From Kitasatospora paranensis (GTDB taxonomy: Bacteria > Actinomycetota > Actinomycetes > Streptomycetales > Streptomycetaceae): a DNA stretch of 64,000 nucleotides. The notes beneath the pieces were generated by a model. The model was given only the letters and a program-made list of their open reading frames with translations. It was not told where the DNA came from and searched no databases. This document shows, piece after piece, positions 1-8,392 of the stretch (positions within the stretch are counted from its first letter, which is position 1; the number at the start of each line of letters is the position of its first letter). The stretch lies in the NCBI RefSeq assembly GCF_039544005.1, contig NZ_BAABKV010000001.1, forward strand, positions 7,936,001 to 8,000,000. Reading direction: 5' to 3'. The position numbers and the translations under genes are program-made.

Positions 1-1
1 G

Positions 2-31
2 GTGCTGGCCGACCACGACCGCCACGCCTGA
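2..31 (+). CDS. possible 3' end of a gene entering from upstream (partial)
   Basis: A plus-strand frame open from the window edge ends in a TGA at 29-31, reading ...VLADHDRHA. Nine residues are too few to identify a family. I list it only because the next clear gene, on the opposite strand, ends at 53 and leaves room for a convergent upstream gene. Confidence 0.2.
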   Translation: MLADHDRHA

Positions 32-52
32 CGCCGGTGGTGACGGGGGACA

Positions 53-850
53 TCACGGCGGACGGCGGCCCCAGCAGGTCACCAGCGGTGCGGTGGTGAC
101 ATCGAGCTCCACGCTCTCCAGGTTGGCCAGGTGGCGCTGGATCTCCTCCTCGGTGGCGAGCCCGCCGCCGGTCAGCTGCGTGCGGAGCTGGCGCACGGTC
201 GCGGCCTCCAGCTCGCGGCAGGCCGGTGAGGTGACCGGGAAGTAGCCCTCGGCCCGTACGTCGGTCAGCCCCGCCCCGCGCAGCAGGGCGGGCAGCGTCC
301 GGCCGAAGGAGAGGTCGACGCCGCGATCGGCGAGCAGGGCGCGGAAGCCGCGGCGGACGTGGTTGGCGAGCTGCTCGGCCGGGCCGCGTTCGTCGGGGCA
401 GGCGAGCGGCTGCAGCGCGGGGTCGGCGTCCTCCAGGACGAGGAAGCCACCGGGCCGCAGCGCCGCGGCCATGCGCCGCAGGGCCTCCGCCCGGTCGGGC
501 AGGTGGACGAGCACCAGCCGGGCGTGCACCAGGTCGAAGCCGCCGGCCGGCGGGTCGTCGCGGGTGACGTCATGCCGCCGTACCTCGACGCCCGGTGCGC
601 CCGCCCGGTCCAGCCAGGAGGTGTCGATGTCGGTGGCCAGGACATGGCCGGTGGGTCCGACCCGGGCGGCCAGGGCGCCGGGCAGGGACGGGCCGCCGGC
701 GCCCACCTCCCAGCAGCGCCACCCCTCGGCCGGCCCGAGCCGGTCGAGGTGGGCGAGCGTCCACGGGTCGAAGAGCTCCGCGAGTGCGTCGAAGCGCCGG
801 CCGGCCTCGCGCTGCCGGTTGTCGAGCAGGTAGCCCTCGTCGGATGCCAT
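53..850 (-). CDS. class I SAM-dependent methyltransferase
   Basis: The 265-residue product has the Rossmann-fold methyltransferase pattern: motif I near residues 46-56 (WEVGAGGPSLPG), an acidic residue ending strand 2 (ATDID), then a DLVHARLVLVHLP motif IV and GGFLVLEDAD. This is the ubiE/methyltransf_25 type, and the substrate cannot be told. I use the ATG at 850 because GAGGATGG lies just upstream; the frame is open to 910 but those 20 residues are low-complexity and have no ribosome site. The PRC-barrel gene ends 56 bp upstream on the same strand, so the two may be co-transcribed. Confidence 0.85.
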   Translation of the reverse strand: MASDEGYLLDNRQREAGRRFDALAELFDPWTLAHLDRLGPAEGWRCWEVGAGGPSLPGALAARVGPTGHVLATDIDTSWLDRAGAPGVEVRRHDVTRDDPPAGGFDLVHARLVLVHLPDRAEALRRMAAALRPGGFLVLEDADPALQPLACPDERGPAEQLANHVRRGFRALLADRGVDLSFGRTLPALLRGAGLTDVRAEGYFPVTSPACRELEAATVRQLRTQLTGGGLATEEEIQRHLANLESVELDVTTAPLVTCWGRRPP

Positions 851-906
851 GCCGCCATCCTCGCGCAGGGTGCGCGGCCGGGCCGTGTCGGGGCCCGGCG
901 GCGGGC

Positions 907-1326
907 TCACGCGTCGGGGCGGCCCGTCCCCTCCGCCCGCCCGCCGCCGCTGTGCTGTCCCTCGTCCTGCCCGGGCTTCTCGTCATGCCCCTCGTCCGCC
1001 GGGCGTCCGGCGGCAGGGTCGGCCGGGGTGGACGCCTTCCGGGTGTCGGCCCCGAACAGCCGGGACGTCTGCTCCTGGTACACCTTCGCGACCTCGGCCT
1101 TGGAGAGGGCGAGGGTGACGATGCGGTGGCGCTCGTCGACCGCGGCCACGGCCGTCATCGGCAGGCTGATCTCCCGGCCGAAGACCCAGACCCCGGTGTC
1201 CACCACGATGTGCTGTTCGTCGACGTAGTCCGAGTGGCGGTCCACCCGGCCGAGGTGGCCGTCCGTCGCGTCGACCCGGTACCCCGCCAGGTCGATGGTG
1301 TGGCCTGCGTCCCGGATCACCGGCAT
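907..1326 (-). CDS. PRC-barrel domain protein
   Basis: This is a 139-residue protein. Residues about 10-90 fit a PRC-barrel beta domain: AGYRVDATDGHLGRVDRHSDYV, then VWVFGREISLPMTAVAAVD. The rest is a hydrophilic, low-complexity tail rich in G, D, E and K. PRC-barrel proteins of this kind in streptomycetes are small cytosolic proteins without an assigned reaction. The ATG at 1326 is preceded by AGGGGAC. The frame stays open far upstream to 1818, but that part runs antisense to the acetyltransferase gene and has no family signature. Confidence 0.75.
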   Translation of the reverse strand: MPVIRDAGHTIDLAGYRVDATDGHLGRVDRHSDYVDEQHIVVDTGVWVFGREISLPMTAVAAVDERHRIVTLALSKAEVAKVYQEQTSRLFGADTRKASTPADPAAGRPADEGHDEKPGQDEGQHSGGGRAEGTGRPDA

Positions 1327-1490
1327 GTCCGTCCCCTGCCTCTCCTGCTCGGGCCGGACACGCGGGTGCGCGGGCCGGCCTCCTCCGTATGGACCGATCG
1401 GCCGTATGACCTGCCGTGGCGCTGCGCAAACCTCCGCGCGGCGGCCGTACGCGGCACCGCCGCTCGTCCGGGCCCGAATAGAGTGGAGCG

Positions 1491-2098
1491 ATGACCTCCG
1501 GATACCGTCCGGTGCCCGCCCGCGCGGCCGGCCCCGGAGACCTCGATGCCATCGTCGGGACCCTGACGACGGCCTTCTTCCACGACCCGCTCTGGGGGCC
1601 GGCATTCCCGGACGAGGAGCACCGGGCCGAGCAGGCGGCCGCGATGTGGCGGCTGTACGCGACCTCGGCGCTTCGCTATCCGTGGAGTCAGGTGACCGAC
1701 CACGCCGAGTCGGTGGCGATCTGGATCCCCCGGGCGGTACGGAGCTGACGGCCGATGAGGAGGCGGGCCTGGAGGATTTGCTCACGGAGCGGGCCGGCGC
1801 CCGGGTGGCCGCGGACATCCTGCGGATCGGCGAGCAGCTGGAGGAGGCCCGACCCGCCGACCCGCATTTCTACCTGACCCTCCTCGGGACCCACGGCGAC
1901 CACCGTGGCAAGGGGCTGGGCATGGGCCTGGTGGCGGCGGGCCTGGCCCGGGTCGACGAGCTGGGGGCCGCCGCCTACCTGGAGTCGTCCAATCCGGCGA
2001 ACAACGCGCGGTACGAGCGGGCCGGGTTCACCGCCCACGGGCGGGTGACGACGGCCACCGGGCATGTGGTGACCACCATGTGGCGCGCCGCCCGCTGA
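1491..2098 (+). pseudogene. GNAT-family N-acetyltransferase, frameshifted as sequenced
   Basis: The N-terminal half (MTSGYRPVPARAAGPGDLD...) begins at ATG 1491 and runs in one frame to a TGA at 1746-1748. The C-terminal half follows in the -1 frame and carries the GNAT acetyl-CoA loop GDHRGKGLGMGLV and the ESSNPANNARYERAGF motif. Adding one C to the five-C run at 1727-1731 joins them as IWIPPGGTELTADEE into a normal protein of about 200 residues. The substrate is unknown; the layout resembles small-molecule acetyltransferases. Likely an assembly deletion rather than decay, because both halves are well preserved. Confidence 0.75.
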
Positions 2099-2236
2099 AC
2101 CCCGCCCGCTGCCCGCCGAACCCTGCCCGCTGCCCGGCGGTGGGGACCGGCGGTCGACGGGGGACCGGCGGTTGACGGTGCCGGCGCCGTGCTCTTGGAT
2201 GTTGGCTGTACAACTTTTCCTGCTGGGGGAGTGCCG

Positions 2237-3087
2237 GTGAGTCCGGAAGCAGTGCCGATGGTGGTCCTGGCCGCAGCTCTGCTGCACGCCGTGTGGAACG
2301 CCCTCGCCCACGGGATGGCGGACAAGCTGGCGGGCTTCGCGCTGATGAACACGGTCTTCCTCGTGGTCGGCGGGGTGATGGCGGCTCTGGCCCCGATGCC
2401 CGACCGCGCGTCCTGGCCGTGCCTCGCCGCCTCGGCGGCCCTCCAGGTCGGGTACCAGCTCCAGCTCGTGCGGGCCTACCGGCTGGGCGACTTCGGGCAG
2501 ATGTACCCGCTCGCCCGCGGCACCTCACCGATGCTGGTGGCGCTGCTCGCCGCGACCGTGCTGGGCGACCCGCTGCACGGCGCGCGGCTGCTCGGCATCC
2601 TGGTGATCTCGCTCGGGCTGGCCGGGCTCGCGTTCGCCGGCGGGCTGCCCGGTCGTGAGCAGCTGCCCGCGCTGGGGGCGGCGGTCACCACGGGCGTGCT
2701 GATCGCGGGGTACACCGTGGTCGACGGCATCGGGGTCCGGCGGGCCGGTGCAGCCGGCGGGTACATCGCGTGGATGTTCCTCGCCCAGGGCGCGGCGATG
2801 CTCGTGGTGGCCGCGCTGCTGCGCGGCCGGGCCCTCCCGGCGCCCTGCGCCGGGGCACCCGGACCGGCCTGGCCGGCGGCCTCATCTCACTGACGGCGTA
2901 CGGGCTGGTGGTCTGGGCGCAGACCGCGGGCGACCTGGCGACGATCGCGGCGCTGCGCGAGACCAGCATCGTGATCGCCGCCCTCATCGGTGTGCTGTTC
3001 CTGCGCGAACGCCTCGGCCGCGTCCGGCTGGCGGCCAGCGCCACCGTGCTCACCGGCATCGCCGTCCTGGAGCTCGTCCACAGCTGA
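2237..3087 (+). pseudogene. EamA/DMT-family transporter, frameshifted as sequenced
   Basis: The gene encodes about ten hydrophobic helices of a drug/metabolite exporter with two EamA halves (LLHAVWNALAHGMADK near the start, AALRETSIVIAALIGVLFLRERLG near the end). The first 200 residues read from GTG 2237, which has GGGGGAG upstream. At about 2830-2846 the frame drops by one base and the last helices continue to TGA 3085-3087, so one base is missing. The ExxNALAHG and late LRERLG motifs fit the PecM/RhaT-like branch, but the substrate cannot be read from sequence. Confidence 0.75.
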
Positions 3088-3729
3088 CCCCGGACGGCGC
3101 CCCCCGGGGGCGGGTCCACGACGGCGGGCCCGGAGCACGGTCGGACCGATCCGACATGCCGTCAGTGGGGGCGGCCGTCGGCAGGGTTCGCCTCGAACGC
3201 ACCCGCTCCTCTTTCCCCGCTCCGTCCCGGCCCGTCGGCCGCGTCGGGACGGTGCGCACAGGACCGATCCGCTGCTGCCGCGGTGGGCCCGCGGTGGGCC
3301 CGCGGCGGGCGCCGTGGCGGCCCCGGGGACGCCCGACGATCATGCCGACGGAATTTACCTGCGCTCAACACCATTGCCTTGACAGGCTTTTAGCCAGCGG
3401 AAATACTCACGCCCATCCCGCGCGGACCTGTCGCGGGACACGCCGGGGCCAGGGCGGCAGAGTCGCCGACCCGCGGCCGGCGGGGCTCCTTCGCGCGCCC
3501 GTCGGCCTCCCGTCACCGCGGACGGGCGGTGGTCGCGGAACGACCCCCACCGCGCCTCGCCGCACCGTACCGCCGCACCGATCGGCTCCACCGCCCGCGA
3601 GCGGGCCCGCGGGTCGTTCGTCGCACGGCCCGGCGCCGGCCGGAGGACGAGCCGGTCGTCCGGGATCCCTCCCCAGCACGGACGCGCCGAACCGGCGGGT
3701 CCGGCGGCACGCCGAGAAAGGCGCCACCG
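3088..3729 (+). other. intergenic region and long leader before the APC permease
   Basis: There is no supportable gene in these 642 bp. An unusually AT-rich patch at 3350-3410 holds a consensus-like promoter. The following 320 bases are G/C-rich and self-complementary and would form the permease 5' leader. I compared the leader by eye with glycine, guanidine and cyclic-di-AMP riboswitch cores and saw no convincing match. Confidence 0.5.
3379..3407 (+). promoter_or_regulatory. sigma-70-type promoter for the APC permease
   Basis: TTGACA at 3379-3384 is followed, after exactly 17 bases, by AATACT at 3402-3407. The -35 element is perfect and the spacing ideal. It would start a transcript with a leader of about 315 nt before ATG 3730. 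Confidence 0.5.
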
Positions 3730-5217
3730 ATGAGCACTACCCCTCCCGCCGGCAGATCAGGCCTGCGGTCGAACGTTCTCGGCACCTTCGACACGATCGT
3801 GATGGCGGTGGCCGGCAGCGCTCCGGCCTATTCGCTCGCCGCCACCACCGCCACCCTCGCCGGGGCCGCGGGCCTCTACTCGCCGGCCGCGCTGCTGTGG
3901 TGTGCGATACCGATGCTGGGCATCGCGTGGGCGTTCAACTACCTCGGCCGGATCGACGTCAACGCCGGTGCCAGCTACTCCTGGGTGGGCCGCGCGCTGC
4001 ACCCGTCGCTCGGCTTCATGAGCGGCTGGGCGCTGGTGGTCTCGGCGACGCTCTTCATGGTCGCGGGCTCGCTGCCGGCCGGCGCGTACACGCTGTCGCT
4101 CTTCTCGCCGGGGCTGGCCGACAACACCGCGCTGGCCACCGCCGTGGGCGCCGGCTGGTTCCTGGTGATGGCCGGTCTGGTGCTGATGGGCGCCCGGATC
4201 ACCGCGCACGCCCAGTGGGTCATGACGGGCATCGAGATCGCGATCCTGATCGTGTTCGGCGTGGCGGCACTCCTGCACGGCGGCTCGGCCGCGGTGTTCT
4301 CCTGGTCGTGGCTCTGGGGCTTCGGCCACTTCGGCGGCGTCGGCGGGTTCGCCGCCTCCGCCCTGATCGCCGCGTTCTACTTCTGGGGCTGGGACGTCAC
4401 GGCGAACCTCAGCGAGGAGACCTCCAACAGCCGCCGCAACGCTGGTCTCGGCGGCCTGCTCGGTGTCATCACCGCATTCGCGATCTTCGAGACGGTCACC
4501 ATCTCGGTCAACCTGATCATGAGTCAGGACGACATCCGGGCCAACAGCGGCACGCTGCTCTCCGACCTCGGCGAGGCGGTCTGGCCGGGCTGGGGCGGCA
4601 AGGTGCTGGTCGTCGCGGTCGTGCTGTCGACCATCGCCACCCTGGAGACCACCTTGATCCAGGTCTCCCGCTCGCTGTTCGCGATGGGCCGCGACCGGAC
4701 GGTCCCGGCCGTCTTCGGCCGGTCCCACCTGCGCTGGCAGACCCCCTGGGTGGCGCTGGCCGTGGTCACCGTGGTCTCACTGCTGCTGTTCGTCGGCTCC
4801 AACGCCCTCGGCTCGGTCAACACCATCCTCACCGCCGCGGTCAACGCGATCGGCCTCCAGATCGCCTTCTACTACGCACTCGCCGGGCTCGCGGTGGTCG
4901 TGGCCTACCGCAGGCTGCTGTTCAAGTCGGTGTCCAACGCGGTGTTCATCGGCCTGTGGCCGCTGATCGGCGCGCTGTTCATGGCGTTCGTCTTCGTCCA
5001 GGCGCTGTTCGACTTCACTGCCCTCCAACTCGCCCTGGGGCTCGGCACGCTGGCCGTCGGCCTGGTCCCGATGGGCTGGTACTGGGCCAAGGGCAGTTCG
5101 TACTACCGGCCGGCCCGGCTCGACGCCGCCGACGCCGACGACGTCGAAGCCCGGTACGGGGACAGCGAACCCACTCTGGCCGGAAGCGACCGGACCGGTC
5201 TCGCCACCGACCTGTGA
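3730..5217 (+). CDS. APC-superfamily amino acid/amine permease
   Basis: The 495-residue integral membrane protein has about 12 transmembrane segments. Helix 1 is preceded by the short hydrophilic N-terminus of the family and carries the substrate-site glycine stretch AVAGSAPAYSLAATTA (residues about 24-40). Helix 6 has FYFWGWDVTANLSEETSNSRRN, the usual E-E-T loop. By family it is a proton-coupled amino acid, GABA or amine importer; the exact substrate is not readable. ATG 3730 has GAAAGG about 10 bases upstream. The gene stands alone, with a strong promoter and long leader before it and a perfect terminator hairpin after it, so it is monocistronic. Confidence 0.85.
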   Translation: MSTTPPAGRSGLRSNVLGTFDTIVMAVAGSAPAYSLAATTATLAGAAGLYSPAALLWCAIPMLGIAWAFNYLGRIDVNAGASYSWVGRALHPSLGFMSGWALVVSATLFMVAGSLPAGAYTLSLFSPGLADNTALATAVGAGWFLVMAGLVLMGARITAHAQWVMTGIEIAILIVFGVAALLHGGSAAVFSWSWLWGFGHFGGVGGFAASALIAAFYFWGWDVTANLSEETSNSRRNAGLGGLLGVITAFAIFETVTISVNLIMSQDDIRANSGTLLSDLGEAVWPGWGGKVLVVAVVLSTIATLETTLIQVSRSLFAMGRDRTVPAVFGRSHLRWQTPWVALAVVTVVSLLLFVGSNALGSVNTILTAAVNAIGLQIAFYYALAGLAVVVAYRRLLFKSVSNAVFIGLWPLIGALFMAFVFVQALFDFTALQLALGLGTLAVGLVPMGWYWAKGSSYYRPARLDAADADDVEARYGDSEPTLAGSDRTGLATDL

Positions 5218-5223
5218 CCCCTC

Positions 5224-5253
5224 GGCGGGCCGCCCCACCCGGGGCGGCCCGCC
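5224..5253 (+). terminator. intrinsic terminator after the APC permease
   Basis: Perfect 13-bp arms (GGCGGGCCGCCCC and its complement) are separated by ACCC and followed by ACCGTTT. It starts 6 bases after the stop codon. Confidence 0.8.
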
Positions 5254-5389
5254 ACCGTTTCCGGGCCGTCCGCACCTCCCGCGCCGGGCATTCGCAGGCT
5301 GCCCGGCAACCAGGCCCCGCACACCGCGGCGCCCGCACTGCAGAACCCGTCCGCACCGCAGCGCCCGTACCGGCAGGAGTGTCCACCCC

Positions 5390-6346
5390 GTGGCCAGAGC
5401 CCGCAGTCGTCCCCAGACGACCGTCTTCGATCCGACCTTCGGCGACCGGCCCCTCGCCGAGGCGCGCCAGGACATCATGGTGGGCCGCTGGCAGGGCGCC
5501 CGCGACCTGCTGCACGCCACCGGACGGGACTGGGACCGACGCACCCACCGGATGCGCCTGCTCGCCGACGCCGCCGCCGGCAACCGCACCGTGGAGACCT
5601 GGCAGGCCGCCGAGCCCAGCAGCGTCGACGCCATGGTGCTGCGTGCCGAGACGGACGTGATGCGGCTGTTCAACGCGGTGGCCGCCGGGCCCGCGCCCGA
5701 CCCCAGGCGCGACGCGATCGACCGCGAACGCCTCGACCGCGTTGTGCGGATCTGCCTCCAGGCGGCCCACGGCCACCCCGACGACCCGGTCCCGTGGGTC
5801 TCGCTCATGACGACGGCCAGGCTGTACGCCGGCGGGCACCCGCAGACCTCCCAGTGGTGGCGCGAACTCCAGGCCCGCGACCGGGAGACCCGTGAGGGCC
5901 ACCACCAGGTGCTGCGGCACATCTCCGCCCGCTGGCACGGCTCGCACGCCCAGATGTACGACTTCGCGTGGGACAGCGCCTCCTTCGCACCGTCCGGCTC
6001 CCCGCTGCTCGCCCTCGTCCAGGCCGCCAGGGCCGAGCACTACCGGCATCTGGTGGAGACCGGGGGCGCGACCGCGCTCGCCCTGTCCCAGCACTGGAAG
6101 AGCGACGCCGCCCTCCGCGACCTGGAGCAGACCTGCCTGCACTGGGTGGACCACCGGGTCCACGAGTTCGCCCAGGACGTCGCGGACCTCAACCACCTGG
6201 CGCACGGACTGGTGATGGCCGGCTCGCTGGACCGCGCCCGCCAGGTCTTCGGACTGCTCGGCAACCGTCCCACCCGCGTTCCGTGGGCCTTCACCGACGA
6301 GCCGCAGGAGCTCTTCCGCCGCTGGTACGACCGTCTGGGCGGCTGA
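5390..6346 (+). CDS. uncharacterised actinobacterial protein, helical-repeat-like
   Basis: This is a 318-residue soluble protein that I cannot name. It starts at GTG 5390 with AGGAG nine bases upstream. Sequence such as RLDRVVRICLQAAHGHPDDPVPWVSLMTTARLYAGG and LAHGLVMAGSLDRARQVFGLLG suggests alpha-helical hairpins like those in tetratricopeptide solenoids. A middle segment rich in W, H and Y (QTSQWWRELQARDRETREGHHQVLRHISARWHG) is characteristic of a conserved streptomycete hypothetical family. There is no signal peptide or membrane segment. Its neighbours are unrelated, so context gives no function. Confidence 0.65.
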   Translation: MARARSRPQTTVFDPTFGDRPLAEARQDIMVGRWQGARDLLHATGRDWDRRTHRMRLLADAAAGNRTVETWQAAEPSSVDAMVLRAETDVMRLFNAVAAGPAPDPRRDAIDRERLDRVVRICLQAAHGHPDDPVPWVSLMTTARLYAGGHPQTSQWWRELQARDRETREGHHQVLRHISARWHGSHAQMYDFAWDSASFAPSGSPLLALVQAARAEHYRHLVETGGATALALSQHWKSDAALRDLEQTCLHWVDHRVHEFAQDVADLNHLAHGLVMAGSLDRARQVFGLLGNRPTRVPWAFTDEPQELFRRWYDRLGG

Positions 6347-6415
6347 CGCGGCCCTACCGCGCGCCCGCCCTGCCGTGGGCTCGCCCCACTGCCCGCCCGG
6401 TCCGCCCGCTGCCCG

Positions 6416-6874
6416 TCAGGGATGCCCCGGGAGGCCGGTCGCGAGGGCCGGGCCGGTCTCCGGGTCCAGCCGCCCGACGCGGTCCAGCAGGCCGAGCAGG
6501 GTGGCGCGTTCGTCGTCGGTGAGGGGCGCGAAGGACGCGTCGAGGACCTCGGTGGCGACCGCCCGCCCGGCGGCCAGGACGCGCTCGCCGGCCGGGGTGA
6601 GGTGGTGCTCGATCCGGCGGCCGTGCCCCGGGCGCCGTTCGATCAGGTGCTGGGCGGCGAGCCGGTTGGCGAGGGTGCCGAAGGCCTGGTCGCCCTGGAA
6701 GGTCGCCACGGCGAGTTCGTGTCCGGAGGCGCCCGGGGCGCGGGCGATCGCCCGCAGGGCGTCCCACTGGGCCAGCGTGGTGCCGACGGCGGCCAGCCGG
6801 GTGTCCAGTGCCCGGTGGTGGCGGTACTGCGCCTGCTTGACGGCGCGGCCCAGGATTTCGAGGTCTACAGCCAT
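6416..6874 (-). CDS. MarR-family transcriptional regulator
   Basis: The 152-residue protein matches the MarR winged-helix fold: a dimerisation helix, then TTLAQWDALRAIARAPGASGHELAVATFQGDQAFGTLANRLAAQHLIERRPGHGRRIEHHLTPAGERVL covering the recognition helix and the beta wing. It is divergent from the hydrolase at 6987. A long palindrome lies between them, so it very probably represses itself and the hydrolase and is released by a ligand. ATG 6874. Confidence 0.9.
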   Translation of the reverse strand: MAVDLEILGRAVKQAQYRHHRALDTRLAAVGTTLAQWDALRAIARAPGASGHELAVATFQGDQAFGTLANRLAAQHLIERRPGHGRRIEHHLTPAGERVLAAGRAVATEVLDASFAPLTDDERATLLGLLDRVGRLDPETGPALATGLPGHP

Positions 6875-6896
6875 GCGCCGATCCTACTCCCGCTTT

Positions 6897-6924
6897 CTAC
6901 GCTTGCGTATATACGCATGTGTAG
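6897..6924 (+). promoter_or_regulatory. MarR-type operator palindrome
   Basis: A perfect 14-bp palindrome TGCGTATATACGCA at 6904-6917 is flanked symmetrically, three bases out, by CTAC on the left and GTAG on the right. It lies 23 bp from the MarR start and 63 bp from the hydrolase start. Length and position are typical of a MarR dimer site. Inference from sequence only. Confidence 0.7.
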
Positions 6925-6986
6925 TTACGGTACTCGGGAAGCCGCGGCCCACCGGCCGCGCCCTCCGACCGAAAGGCGGCCGCCCC

Positions 6987-7813
6987 ATGACCCCGACCAC
7001 CCGCACACCGGATCCGACCACCCGCACTCAGGACCCGACCACCGGGACCCGCCGCCTCCGCCCCGGCCTCGACGTCGACCTCGCCGAAGCGGGCGCCGGG
7101 CGCACGGCGCTCGTCCTGCACGGCGGCGGCGGCCCCCGGACGGTCGACGGCCTCGCCCGCCACCTGGCCGGCAGCATGCGCGCCGTCACCCCGACCCACC
7201 CCGGCTGGAACGGCACCGACCGCTCGGCGGCCGTCCGCACCGTGGCGGACCTCACCGACGCCTACCTCGGCCTGCTCGCCGCCGACGACACGCGCGGGGC
7301 CGTCGTCGTCGGGTCGTCCATCGGCGGCTGGATCGGCATGGAGGCGGCCCTGCGGGACACCGACGGGCGGATCGGCGCACTCGTGCTGGTCAACTCGGTC
7401 GGTGTGCTGATCGAGGGCGAGCCCATCCGCGACGTCTCGGCCCTCGGCCCCCGCGGCCTGGCCGAGCACGCGTACCACGACCCGGGCCGCTTCGCCGTCG
7501 ACCCGGCGGGCCTCACCCCCGCACAGGCCGCCGTCCAGCGGGCGAACGCCGCCGCACTCAAGGACCTCGCCGGCGATCCCTACATGCACGACCCCGGCCT
7601 GCTGGCCCGGCTCGGCGGGCTCCGCGTCCCGACCCTCGTCCTGTGGGGGCCGCCGACGGCATCGTCACCCCGGCCTACGGGCGCCGGCTCGCCGACGCGA
7701 TCCCGGACGCCCGGTTCGAACTGCTCCCCGAGGCCGGGCACCTGCCGCAGATCGAGCGTCCCGGCGCCACCTTCGAGGCGATCGACGCCTTCCTCCGGGA
7801 CAGCGGGCGATGA
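6987..7813 (+). pseudogene. alpha/beta hydrolase, frameshifted as sequenced
   Basis: The product has the alpha/beta-hydrolase landmarks in order: oxyanion-hole LHGGGGPRTVDG, nucleophile elbow GSSIGGWIGMEAA, acid-bearing strand VPTLVLWG...DGIVTP and a catalytic-histidine region EAGHLPQIERP. The last 55 residues lie in the -1 frame; one G added to the five-G run at 7645-7649 restores VLWGAADGIVTPAYG. ATG 6987 has GAAAGGCGG upstream. Divergent from a MarR regulator with a shared operator, which suggests an inducible esterase or haloperoxidase-like enzyme. Total length about 275 residues, normal for the family. Confidence 0.8.
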
Positions 7814-7874
7814 CAGGAGGGCCGCCCGGGCCGGGGGTGGTGGAGGGGGCTCTCCCGCCAGGCAGGTGCCGGGC

Positions 7875-8300
7875 TCAGAAGTCCGGGAGCAGCCAGAGGC
7901 CCTGGGAGGCCGCCGCACCCAGGAAGCGGCCCAGCGCGGCGATGCCGCCGAGCGGCACGGCCCCCGCGCCGAGTTCGACCTCCGTGCGGCCCTCGCGGCG
8001 GGCGGCGGCGAGCCAGTCGTCGACCCGCCCGGCGAGCGCGGCGACCTCGGCGGGGTCGGCGAGCTCGTACGGGCTCACCCCGAACTCGTCCTCGACCCCC
8101 TGCTGGTGGACCGCGCCCCGGAAGCCCGTCGGGTCGCCGTCGGACGGCCACATCAGACCGTCCGGGTACCCGCGGTCGACCGCGCGGAAGGCGTCCGTGC
8201 CCGAAGGCGCGAGCCAGCCGAAGGCCACCGGCCTCGTGAGCGTGGCGTGCCCGGTGACAGCGGCATCCCCCGGCCGCACCGCGTAGACGTCGAGTCCCAT
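7875..8300 (-). CDS. uncharacterised protein, 141 residues
   Basis: This small cytosolic protein begins MGLDVYAVRPGDAAVTGHATLTRPVAFGWLAP and contains conserved-looking WPSDGDPTGFRGAVHQQGVEDEFGVSPYELA and LAAARREGRTEVELGAG segments. It has no signal peptide, no membrane helix and no known catalytic motif. It is tail-to-tail with the hydrolase to its left and 92 bp from the antiporter stop. Similar proteins occur as singletons in streptomycetes; I assign no function. Confidence 0.6.
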   Translation of the reverse strand: MGLDVYAVRPGDAAVTGHATLTRPVAFGWLAPSGTDAFRAVDRGYPDGLMWPSDGDPTGFRGAVHQQGVEDEFGVSPYELADPAEVAALAGRVDDWLAAARREGRTEVELGAGAVPLGGIAALGRFLGAAASQGLWLLPDF

Positions 8301-8392
8301 GCCGCACCCTGTCGCCGGGGACCGACAGCCGGACGCGCCCGGTCACCCGTGCCGGGACGTCACGCACGGACTCCGGTCGTCCGTCGACCTCC

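Noticed and set aside
3408..3729. Known riboswitch class in the permease leader
   Set aside because: I compared it by eye with glycine, guanidine-I and c-di-AMP cores; the conserved strings are missing.
2748..5660. 970-codon open frame overlapping the APC permease
   Set aside because: Low-complexity R/G/H-rich translation in an alternate frame of the permease; no family features.
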